Origin: Crotalaria pallida
Taxonomy: Eukaryota > Streptophyta > Magnoliopsida > Fabales > Fabaceae
Length of the DNA: 64,000 bases
Reading direction: 5' to 3'
Assembly (NCBI GenBank): GCA_037953625.1
Contig: CM075650.1
Coordinates: 126,215,706-126,279,705, forward strand
A model generated the notes under the pieces. It saw nothing but the letters and a program-made list of their open reading frames with translations, made no database searches and had not been told where the DNA came from. The translations under genes and the position numbers were made by a program. Every line of letters begins with the position of its first letter. Position 1 is the first letter of the stretch. Positions 23,996 to 33,519 of this stretch are shown here, piece after piece.

Positions 23996-25549
23996 ATGGA
24001 GGGTTTTACATTCGATGATGCACCAATTTTTGATGGAAATAATTTTCATTATTGGAGTGCTAGAATGAAAATTTTTCTTCAATCTATTAGTTTTCGTTTA
24101 TGGCATGTCGTTCTCAATGGTTTTGATTTTCAGGCAAAACATGTTTTAAACGAATTTGATGAAAAATATTTTTCCTTGAATTTTCAAGCTATGCATATTT
24201 TGAAAAATGCTTTGATCTATGATGCATATGCTATAGTTGAAAATTGTGAATGTGCTAAGGATATTTGGGACACTTTACATATACACTATGCTACTAATGA
24301 TCTTCATGGAAGTGTTAGTGTCCACAGGAAAAAAGAGGAGAAGGAACAAGAAGAAAATGATATTGAGCACGAGATATCAAACTCCCTGGACGAAGATTAT
24401 GATGATGAAACAGAAAGCGTGGGAAGTAGCTCATTATGCAATGAGGATGAATTAGAAAGGCTATTTGAGAGCTTTATAGACTCATTGGAAGAATCAAGTT
24501 CTTCGGATGAGGAGTCGTTGGAAGATGAAAATGAAATATCAAATTACACGGCTCATAAGGTAACTTCAAATAGTCCTTGTTCTAATAATCTACAATTTGC
24601 ATATAATGATTTGAATGATGATTTGATATCTTTAGAAAATAAAAACTTGGACTCTTTACAAAAAATATCTCTAATTGAAAATGAAATTGATATTTTGAAA
24701 AATGGAGATATTTTTGATAAAGAGATGTTTTTAAAAAATAGCTCCTCAACCATTTTTGAAAATTGCATTGATATTGAAAAACAAGTTGAGGATGCACTCT
24801 TTGAATATAGTAACATTGAAAAATCCATTTGTTCAAATTCCTTGCTTGAAAGTGAAATTGAAAATGATGTTGATATTCAAAAATCAAGCAAAGTGTTTGA
24901 CAATGAAATTTTTCAATGTGAAGTTAAAAATTCCAAGTTTCATGAAAATAATTTTGAAAAAATCATATCATCATCCAAACCCATTACATGTAATTATTGT
25001 GGTAATTTAGGACATATTTCTCATTTATGCTTTTATCGTAAAAATTATAATATGAGAAATAATTTGCAATGGGTTCCAAAGGCTTCTAAGGAACCTAAGA
25101 CTAACCCCAAAGGACCCAAGATGAAATGGGTACCAAAAAGTTCTTCTAGTGTTCTAAATGTGCAGGAATCCAAACAAAAAGATGATCTAAGTGGTCAAAA
25201 GAAAGTCTTATGGGGTGTACCTAAGAGGAAAATGAGTGTATGGGTTGAGAAACGAAACAAGCCTAAGGATGAACCAAGTGGTAGAGAAAAGGATAAACTA
25301 TCAAGGGTGATGTCTAAGAGGACAAGAAATAGATGGAATGGCCAAAGGAGGAAGATGCTCCCAACCAAAGCTTCTCACGTGTCTAAAATTGAAATGAAAT
25401 GGTCTAGGACCTCAAGCAAGAAGCAATGGGTAAGGACAAACACCTCCTTGATCAGCAAGTCCAAGGTATCAAGTTCTCATTCATACTATAACAACGACTA
25501 CACAAAGGCAATGCCTCAAGTACAAGAGAAGGTATGCGCATTGAAATGA
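23996..25549 (+). CDS. Gag-like protein of element C (517 aa, intact ORF)
   Basis: I chose ATG at 23996 (MEGFTFDDAPIFDG) because the conserved copia gag N-terminus starts there; an upstream in-frame ATG at 23963 would add 11 residues. N-terminus: F-G-NNFHYWSARMKIFL, then a shortened central gag region (KDIWDTLHIHYA) that breaks off into an acidic Ser-rich stretch (about residues 115-190). This suggests loss of most of the core gag-polypeptide domain. A CCHC zinc knuckle, CNYCGNLGHISHLC, lies at residues 332-345. The basic C-terminus has repeated W-V-P-K-type motifs (QWVPK, KWVPK, WGVPKR, VWVEKR). The role expected from the family is RNA binding and particle assembly. No pol frame follows. Whether this shortened Gag can assemble is unknown. 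Confidence 0.85.
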   Translation: MEGFTFDDAPIFDGNNFHYWSARMKIFLQSISFRLWHVVLNGFDFQAKHVLNEFDEKYFSLNFQAMHILKNALIYDAYAIVENCECAKDIWDTLHIHYATNDLHGSVSVHRKKEEKEQEENDIEHEISNSLDEDYDDETESVGSSSLCNEDELERLFESFIDSLEESSSSDEESLEDENEISNYTAHKVTSNSPCSNNLQFAYNDLNDDLISLENKNLDSLQKISLIENEIDILKNGDIFDKEMFLKNSSSTIFENCIDIEKQVEDALFEYSNIEKSICSNSLLESEIENDVDIQKSSKVFDNEIFQCEVKNSKFHENNFEKIISSSKPITCNYCGNLGHISHLCFYRKNYNMRNNLQWVPKASKEPKTNPKGPKMKWVPKSSSSVLNVQESKQKDDLSGQKKVLWGVPKRKMSVWVEKRNKPKDEPSGREKDKLSRVMSKRTRNRWNGQRRKMLPTKASHVSKIEMKWSRTSSKKQWVRTNTSLISKSKVSSSHSYYNNDYTKAMPQVQEKVCALK

Positions 25550-26476
25550 AATGAAAGAATTCCAAAGGAGGAATTAAGACTCTCCTTCATCATGATGCTT
25601 GAGGAAAAATACTAAAGAAGGGGAACATATTAAAAAGAAGTGCAACACATTGCAAGGGGAAATTCCTTCAAATACTGAATGTTGAATCTCAAATTGGAAG
25701 GAACTCCAAAGCTAATTGTCTCTATTAAATGGGAAAGCATCACCGATGATAAGTATCACTGTCCCTTTATTATTTTATTTATCATGTGATATTTGTTTAT
25801 ATGATATATGACATATATGACAATATGTGCTATCATGGATTATATGTTATTATTGTCATGACATATAAGGTTTTTAAAGTTTTGATGATAGTGAGCATTC
25901 ACATGTTTTTATGATGCATATTTCATCTCCCTTCATATTATGCTTATTTTGGAAAAACCTTTTAGAAAGGGGGAGAAAAATATTATTGGAATATTTGCAT
26001 TGAGAACATGTTTTTGCTTCTTCATCCCATTTTGACATCATGCTGATTTTTATTGTGTACTGGGAAGAAATTGTTTTGTATCCCATACTTACATTTGATG
26101 ATGTCAAATAGGGGGACAAGTTGACTATGTGTCTATGTGTATTCACTCCCTTGTTATTATTAATGTATCTATTCAGTATTTCAGGGGGAGTATAGTACAA
26201 AGGGGGAGAAGAACCCTAATCCTGTTAAAGTCTTCTCACCACCTTTTTGATGTTGACAAAAGGGGGAGAAGAATTCTAAGCTTCATTGTGTATACTAACC
26301 ATATATGCAGGGGGAAGTTTTGAGAATGAAGAGAAACTATTATCATGGCTTAATCAATTATTCTCTATATTCTCTATTTGTATTTAAATTTCCTATGATA
26401 TTATTGGACTATATTGTGCTATACTTGCTGCTTAACGCTTGTGATGCAGAAACTCAGAAAAAGGTTTGTCATCATC
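25550..26476 (+). other. Non-coding 3' region of C with repeated polypurine motifs
   Basis: About 930 bp without a recognisable ORF. GGGGGA-type purine motifs occur near 25966, 26111, 26182, 26199, 26259 and 26309, before the terminal polypurine tract. Serial polypurine tracts in this position are a known trait of Sireviruses. Confidence 0.75.
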
Positions 26477-26488
26477 AAAAAGGGGGAG
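26477..26488 (+). other. Polypurine tract of element C
   Basis: AAAAAGGGGGAG directly precedes the 3' LTR at 26489; expected primer for plus-strand DNA synthesis. Confidence 0.9.
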
Positions 26489-26975
26489 TGTTGGAAGTCA
26501 AGCTTGCCCCAAAGGACGTAAAGAGTAATGCTAGAAGGATTCTAGAAGATAATGTTTTGATGATTACAAACAAGATTCAAAGTTTCAAGCATCAAGCTGC
26601 ATCAAGTTCAAGCATCAAGTTTCAAGGCTAAAGTCAAGGCTCAAGCTTCATGTTCAAGTTTAGTATAGCCTGGCCCATAGGAAATTTGTAAGGTAATGAA
26701 TTTTTATTACAAGTGTCTAATGGCCAAAATTAGTTTTTCATGTTAAGGAGAAGAAAAGGACTTTTTATGAAAAATGTTTTAATTGCAAAATATGTTTTCA
26801 TGAAAATCTGTTTTTAACTTAGTTTATGAAAAATGTTTTTAATTGCGAAAATAGTTTTTTCTAAAAACATATTTTTTAAAGACTTAATTGATTCACTGTG
26901 AAAATATATCTTGACAACCTCTAGCTGGATTTCTCTAAATTGTGAAAATCTGTTAAGACAAGTTTTGACAGAGAT

Positions 26976-27322
26976 AATCGATTACTCTTTCAAGATAATC
27001 GATTATTTATGTTGCATCATAGAAAATCCAGAGAGAGTGTGATCGAGTATTTGAACCTGGCTAATCCATTACTTTTTGTATGAAAGTAATCGATTACTTG
27101 GCACAGATAATCGATTACTGGAGTTCATCATATATTTTTCAGAGGCTGTGTAATCGATTATTTGACCAGTGATAATCGATTATATCAGTTGCATCATATA
27201 TTAAACAGAAGTGAAGTAATCGATTAAATTCTATGTTGTAATCGATTACTGGTTTTTCAAAAGAATTTAAAAGTTTCTATTTTTAAAGGGATAATCGATT
27301 ATCTTCTTGAAGTAATCGATTA
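26976..27322. repeat. Paired AATCGATTA palindrome array, 3' LTR of C
   Basis: Ten perfect AATCGATTA copies and two degenerate ones (GATCGAGTA, AATCCATTA). Five perfect pairs have 21, 21, 22, 22 and 21 bp between equivalent bases. Pairs alternate with spacers containing GTTGCATCATA and CAGAGGCTG, giving a higher-order unit of roughly 70-80 bp. It lies about 480 bp upstream of the TATA box. Confidence 0.9.
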
Positions 27323-27801
27323 CCTCAAGTTTTATTGAAAAAACGTGTCAGAATCATTTTGATTTATTTCCTGATTTGTTTTTACATAATTGATTCTGAT
27401 TTATTTTCAAAATTCGAATTTGATTTTAGTTTTGAAAATATTCCTTTTTGGTTTAAGATTCAAATATTTTATTTTATTCCTTAAATCTATTTTATTTGTT
27501 TCTGATTTCAAAATTTATTTTATTCTATTTTATTTTATTCTTTAAATCTATTTGATTTGATTTTATTGATTTCAAAAATATTATTTTATTTATTTGATTT
27601 CAGAAAATCAATTTTGAATATTTCCGGATTTGATTTAATTCTTATTTTAAATTTGATTTATTTCCAAAATCATTTTTTGATTTGATTTGATTCTATTTTC
27701 AAATTCAAATTTCAAATTTCAAATATTTTCAAATCCTTGGTTTTAATTCTTAAATCTATATGATTTGGTTTTTATTTTAAACATGTGTTAATTGTTGCTT
27801 T

Positions 27802-27809
27802 TATAAAAA
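27802..27809 (+). promoter_or_regulatory. TATA box of element C LTR
   Basis: TATAAAAA in the sequence CTTTTATAAAAAGG, followed about 35-50 bp on by a CT-rich leader (CCTTTTTCTTCTTC). The equivalent box is near 22940 in the 5' LTR. Confidence 0.6.
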
Positions 27810-28761
27810 GGTTTTGAATCAAGTTTTTATTTGGTTATTGCTCCAACCTTTTTCTTCTTCACGTTCTTCTCTTCTTCTCTTCTCCTTCAACCAGTTCTTA
27901 AATGTTGATATCTATTTGAGAAGAAAACCTTTTTTTTCTTGGCCATAGTACTTGTGATTTAACTTCATTGCCATAGAGCTTCATTGTTGTATTCGTGTTG
28001 TATAGAACACACTTTTGTTAGAGCCTTTTATTGTTGTATCTGCACTATTAAGAGTGCAATATAGGTCTTGTACCAATCACTCATACCATAACCATTTGTG
28101 TAAGGGGTGTGTAACCCTTAGTGACTAGGGAGTGAATCTCCTAGTGCGGACATGCTGCGTTCGTGTGTGTAGGGTGAGGAACCCTTCTGTATTGGGTAGT
28201 GCTAGACGAACGGTGGGGCACCTAGTAGTTAGGCTATCTGGTTGTTGTTGAGGTCCCTGGCGAAAGGAGGTTCCTAGTAGCTTGCGGGGCGCTCTGGTTG
28301 TACTTGGGGACGCGTGGCGTCTTGGTTTAGTGAAAAGCTCAAGCGGGTCGCTTGGGGACTGGAGTAGGCCGGGTTTGCCGAACCAGGATAAAATCTCCGG
28401 TGCAATCTCTTCTATCCCTCATCTCTTTATTTTTGTTATTGTTGTTGCATGTGCATTGTTGTTATAATTATCATTATTGCATCATAGCGATTATTTTCAT
28501 AATAATTAATTTAAAGGATTTTAAATTAATTAGCGCGGTAACATTGTTTTCGTTGTTCTTATTTTAATTTGTTTTCCGCGCATATTAGTTTTTATTATTA
28601 TTATTATGATTAAAGATTCCGCAAAATCGTTTTTATTCAATATATTAGTTTTCCGCTGCAAAATCTCTTTAATTTTATTGAAAACGATTTGAAACCAATG
28701 TTTTCATAAACACCCAATTCACCCCCCTCTTGGGTGTCGGCTGCCAATCCTATCAATAATT

Positions 28762-31700
28762 CTAACAACATTCTCCCCAACTTAGAGATTTCTCGTCCCC
28801 GAGAAATGCAGTACCTGTATCAAACAGGTGCGGAAAAGAACTTCTCATCTTGCTCTCAAGTTCCCATGTTGCATCTTCCCCATTATTCCGACTCCATATT
28901 ACCTTAACTAAGGAAATATCCTTCCCTCTTAACCTCTTGACACTACTACCATCTATCCTTAGAGGTAAAGCCTCAAATGTAAGATTTTCCTTTAATTGCA
29001 CTGAATCGGGTTCAATGATGTGTGAAGGATCATGGACATATTTTCTCAATTAGGATACATGAAAAACATTGTGCAAGTTTGAAAGAAAAGGTGGTATGGC
29101 AATTTGATAGGCTAAAGGTCCTATACGTTTAAGAATTGGGTAAGGTCCAATAAAACGAGGTGTAAGTTTTCGGGTTTTGAGCATTCTACCAATTCCAGTA
29201 GTTGGCACTACCTTCATGAATACAAAATCCCCTTCATTGAATTCCAGCAGACTTCTCCACTTGTCCTGATAACTCTTCTGTCTACTTTGAGGAGTCCTCA
29301 TCCTTTCCTGAATCAATCTCACCTTCTCATTTGTCTACTACACCACATCCGATCCTATGAGCAAGTGCTCACCAGTCTCGAACCAACACAACGGCGTTCT
29401 GCACTTTCTACCATACAGAGCTTCATACGGTGCCATTCCTACACTCGAATGAAAATTGTTGTTGTAGGTGAATTCAATCAAATGCAGAAAAGAATCCCAA
29501 TCACCGACACTCTCAATCACACAGGCTCTCAACAAGTCTTCCAACGTTTGGATAGTTCGCTCTAACTGTCCATCCGTTTGAGGGTGATATGCGGAACTTA
29601 AATCCAACTTGGTTCCGACTGCTGTTTGCAAACTGACCCAAAATTTTGAAGTGAAATGAGGATCTCTGTCTGATACTATACTTGAGGACACTCCATGCAA
29701 TCTTACTACTTCCTTCAAATAGAGTTCAGCCAGCCTATCCATTGAATACTTCATGTTGACAGGAATAAACCGCGCCGTCTTCGTCAATCTGTCCACGATT
29801 ACCCAAATAGCATCGTAACCTTTCCGAGTTTTTGGAAAACCAGAGACAAAATCCATGGTGACACAATCCCATTTCCATACTGGTACTTCCAACGGTTTCA
29901 ACTCACCACCAGGCTTCTTATGTTCCACCTTCGCCTTTTGACACGTCAAACATCGCGATACATACTCTGCCACTTCTTTCTTCATTCCAGGCCACCGTAA
30001 TACCTTCTTGAGATCTCGATACATCTTCTAGGAACCAGGGTGTAAAATCAACTTACTCTTGTGAGCTTCTTCCAATATCATTCCCTTCACCTCCAGATCG
30101 TTCGGTATACAGACACGATCCTTATACTTCAATACTCCATCACCATCAACCTTGAATTCTACTTCCTTTCCTTTTTCCGAAAGCTCCTTCTTAGCTTGAA
30201 GTTCCTCGTCCTCCAACTGAAGTTCCTTTATTCGTTCCATAATTCCACTTGACACAGTCAGCTGTCCCAATATCATACTCTTCGGTCCTAGCTCCACTCC
30301 TAAATTCAGATCCCAAAATTCCTCAATCAACTTCAACTCCTTGATCATCAACACAGAAACATGCAATGACTTCCTACTCAAAGCATCAACAACTACGTTC
30401 GCCTTTCCAGGATGATACTGTAACTCAATATCATAATCCTTTAGGAATTCCATCCACCTTCTCTGACGCATATTTAGCTCCTTCTGTTTGAACAGATACT
30501 TCAAACTCTTGTGATCGCTAAAGACTTCAACCCTTACTCCGTACAAATAGTGCCTCCAAATCTTTAAAGCAAACACCACTGCCGCTAGCTCCAAGTCATG
30601 GGTCGGGTAATTGAGCTCATGAATCTTCAGTTGTCGTGAAGCATAGGCCACTACTTTTCGCTCTTGCATCAGCACACATCCTAATCCTTGCTTTGAAGCC
30701 TCACAATACACACAGAACGACTTTGTCGTATCCGGTAGAACTAACACTGGTGCGGTTGTCAGTCTCCTCTTCAATTCTTGGAAATTCTCTTCGCACTTCG
30801 CCGACCATTCGAATTGTTGACCTTTTCTCGTCAGCTTCGTCAAAGGCAAAGATAAACGAGAAAATCCTTCAATAAATCGACGATAATATCCCGCTAATCC
30901 TAAGAAATTACGGATCTCCGTCATAGACGTTGGTGTCTTCCATTCCAACACAACATTCACTTTTGCAGGATCCACAGCAATTCCGTCCTTCGAGATCACG
31001 TGACCCAAGAAATGCACTGAGTCCAACCAAAAATCGTACTTCGACAACTTAGCATAGAGCTGTTTGTCCTTCAACATCGTCAAGACTATCCTTAAATGCT
31101 CAACGTGTTCCTCCTTAGACTTGGAATAAATCAAAATATCATCGATAAATACGACAACAAATGAGTCCAAGTAAGGATGAAAAATTCTATTCGTGTAGTC
31201 CATGAATATCGCAGGAGCATTCGTTACACCGAAAGGCATAACCAGATACTCGTAATGACCATAACGAGTTCGGAAAGCAATCTTGGGAATATCTTCCTCC
31301 TTTACTCTTATCTGATGATATCCTGATCTAAGGTCGATTTTGGAAAATACAGTCGCTCCCTTCAATTGATCCAACAAGTCGTCAATTCTGGGCAGAGGGT
31401 ACTTGTTCTTGATCGTCACCTTGTTCAATTGCCGGTAATCTGTACACAAACGCATACTACCATCCTTCTTCTTGACGAACAAAACCGGTGCTCCCCAGGG
31501 TGAAACACTAGGCCTTATCATCTTATTTTCCAACATCTCCTCCAATTGCTTCTTCAATTCGGCTAACTCTGCCGGGGCCATCCTGTAAGGTGCTTTGGAA
31601 ATCGGTCCAGTTCCAGGTATCACATCAATTGAGAACTCCAATTCTCGAATTGGCGGTAAACCAGGTATTTCTTCCGGAAAAACTTCGGGAAATTCCCGAA

Positions 31701-33384
31701 CTACGGGTAATTCATGCAGCTCCTTGTTCTTTTTGACATCCAACGAGGCCAGAAACATGTAAGCTATCGCGCCTTCCTTCAATGAAGTTCGAATTTGCTT
31801 GGCAGACAAATGCTCAAGATCATTGGGTTTAGGCAAAGAGGATTGGGTTTCACTAAAGACTAACGACTTTTCGGAACAGTTCAGTAGAACATGATTCCTA
31901 GTAAGCCAGTCCATCCCTAGTATAATGTCTATTTGGGAAAGGGGTAGTTGAATCAAATCAACAAAATAAGTGTTTCCTTCTATCTCTAAGGGACAATTAG
32001 GACAATAGGTAGATACTATCACAGGTTTATCAGTAGAGGTAGAAACAATCAAGTTATAGGGTAAGGCATCTACTTTCAAATTTAATCTATTCACCACATC
32101 ATGAGAAATAAAAGAATGAGTAGCTCCCGAATCATACAATACTAACAATGAATTCTTATAAATGAAACATTCACCTTGGATAAGATTAGCAGCATTCGCA
32201 GCTTCAATTCCGCTCATCGTGAACACTCTTCCGAGCATAGTAGGACGATTGGCATTCCCCGAATTAGCTGTTCGCTTAGGCTCTCTGCAGTCTCTTGCGA
32301 TATGACCAGGCTTATCACAATTGAAACAGTTCGAACTCCTTAATGGACACATCGGGCCAAAGTGATAAAGACCACACTTGTTGCAATGAGGAGGTACGTT
32401 CCCTGATCTCACTCCACCGAAATTGTTGCGATTACCACCGCTATGCTCCATACGATTTCCTCCATAGCTGCTGCCCCCACGGTTTCCACCGCGATTACCG
32501 TTGCCTCCGAAGCGTAGATCTCTTCTTCCACTCAAACTAGAATACGGGTGTGGAGTCCTATGCCTTCCTCCCGAATCTCGATGAAAAGGAAAATTGCGAA
32601 CCGGTCCATGAGATGAAGAAGGGTTCACTACCCTCTCAGCCGCTCCTCTTACTTTCAGACCTCCTTCGTACATACGACAGCGATTTACCAAACTAGCAAA
32701 ATTATCTATTTCTAAATGAGAAAAACCTAACTTAATCTCAGGCTTAAGACCATCCCTAAATTTAGCACACTTCGATCGCTCATTCTCCCCTCCAGCATAT
32801 TGGGGTACATACTTAACAAGCTCTTCGAATTTCGAAGCATACTCATCAATCGACAAATTCCCTTGACTCAACCTCAGAAATTCCATTTTCTTCTCAGTCC
32901 TCAGATACAACGGAAAATACTTCTCAAGAAACTTCTGCTTAAAAGCTTCCCATGTCAGCACTTCTCCCAGATTCACCATCACTTGCTTAGTCACGCGCCA
33001 CCATGCTGCAGCCTCCCTTGTCAGCATATACCCAGCATAAGCCAACTTCTGCTCGTCATTGCACTACACCATACCCCTGAATATACGCTCTAAATCCTCG
33101 ATCCATTCCACAGCTGCATTCGGAGCAAAGCCTCCCGCAAATTCCTTCGGGTTGCGACGACAAAACTCATCTAATCCCTTGTAGCCTTGGGCTTCCAAAT
33201 TTTGAGCTTGCTGCTGAACGTTGAAATTCTGCTGCGCCTGACGATGCAATGCTTGAAGATTATCGTCGACTCCCGTCATTACTGCCGCCATCCGAGTCAT
33301 GAAATCTGCCGCATCTGGGTGATCAGCATCCTCACCAGGGTTTCGCGAACTTGAACCGGAAGGTCTTCCACGCGTACGACTCAT
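28762..33384 (-). pseudogene. Gag-pol polyprotein of element B, one frame with five nonsense codons
   Basis: Start ATG at 33384 (MSRTRGRPSG). The frame runs without a frameshift to the polypurine tract but has stops at 33064 (TAG), 30028 (TAG), 29338 (TAG TAG) and 29050 (TAA). Gag ends in two zinc knuckles, CNKCGLYHFGPMC and CFNCDKPGHIARDC (about 32385-32287). Protease: LYDSGATHSF (about 32133). RT: YPLPRIDDLLDQL, DLRSGYHQI, MPFGVTNAPA and the FIDDILIYS motif (about 31134-31160). RNase H: YCEASKQGLG, where the first catalytic Asp is Glu, and HPGKANVVVDALSRK. Integrase: H-H-C-C finger (TCQKAK) and D-D-E (MDFVSGF, SDRDPHFTS, QLERTIQTLED). The C-terminal chromodomain ends ...DATWELE. This fits the Tekay/Del lineage. 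Four of the five stops sit where the family normally has Gln. Confidence 0.92.
28771..28782 (-). other. Polypurine tract of element B
   Basis: The minus strand reads GTTGGGGAGAA just before the point where B's 3' LTR would start. Element C's target duplication ACATT (28768-28772) overlaps it, and the LTR itself resumes 10 kb away at 18413. Confidence 0.8.
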
Positions 33385-33503
33385 CTTAAAATAAAGCAGA
33401 AAGAGGTTCAACGCACGATAACACAAAATCCTAAACTCTAGACACACAGAGTACACAGAGTAAGCACACAAGACTGGGCTTAAGGCCACTGAGGATTACC
33501 ATT

Positions 33504-33515
33504 GCTCTGATACCA
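33504..33515 (-). other. Primer-binding site of element B (initiator Met tRNA)
   Basis: The minus strand reads TGGTATCAGAGC four bases inside the 5' LTR. The roughly 120 bp from here to the gag ATG is an untranslated leader. Confidence 0.92.
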
Positions 33516-33519
33516 CCTC

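Larger units (their letters stand above)
18416..28767 (+). mobile_element. Element C: gag-only Sirevirus-like Ty1/copia element
   Basis: Bounded by ACATT (18411-18415 and 28768-28772), with TG...CA LTRs at 18416-23899 (containing a LINE) and 26489-28767. The internal region (23900-26488, 2,589 bp) has an initiator-Met primer site, a single gag ORF, a series of GGGGGAG motifs and a polypurine tract; there is no protease, integrase or RT. By eye the LTRs differ by about 15 substitutions and some short indels over about 2.2 kb. Multiple polypurine motifs and the gag zinc knuckle followed by WVPK repeats fit the Sirevirus lineage. Lacking pol, it must be moved in trans. It sits exactly across element B's polypurine tract/3' LTR junction. 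Confidence 0.92.
26489..28767 (+). repeat. 3' LTR of element C (2,279 bp, uninterrupted)
   Basis: TGTTGGAAGTC...ATTCTAACA. Contains the palindrome array (26976-27322), a TATAAAAA box (27802-27809) and a terminal CACCCCCCTC stretch near 28721-28731. It gives the intact reference for the LINE-hit 5' LTR. Confidence 0.92.

Noticed and set aside
24553..24887. Two minus-strand ORFs of 91 and 101 codons
   Set aside because: Shadows of the acidic, Asn/Ser-rich gag of element C on the opposite strand.
26976..27322. CRISPR-like array of short repeats with spacers
   Set aside because: The repeats are 9-10 bp palindromes inside LTRs of a plant retrotransposon, with spacing of 12-13 bp and related spacers. 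Nothing CRISPR-associated is near.
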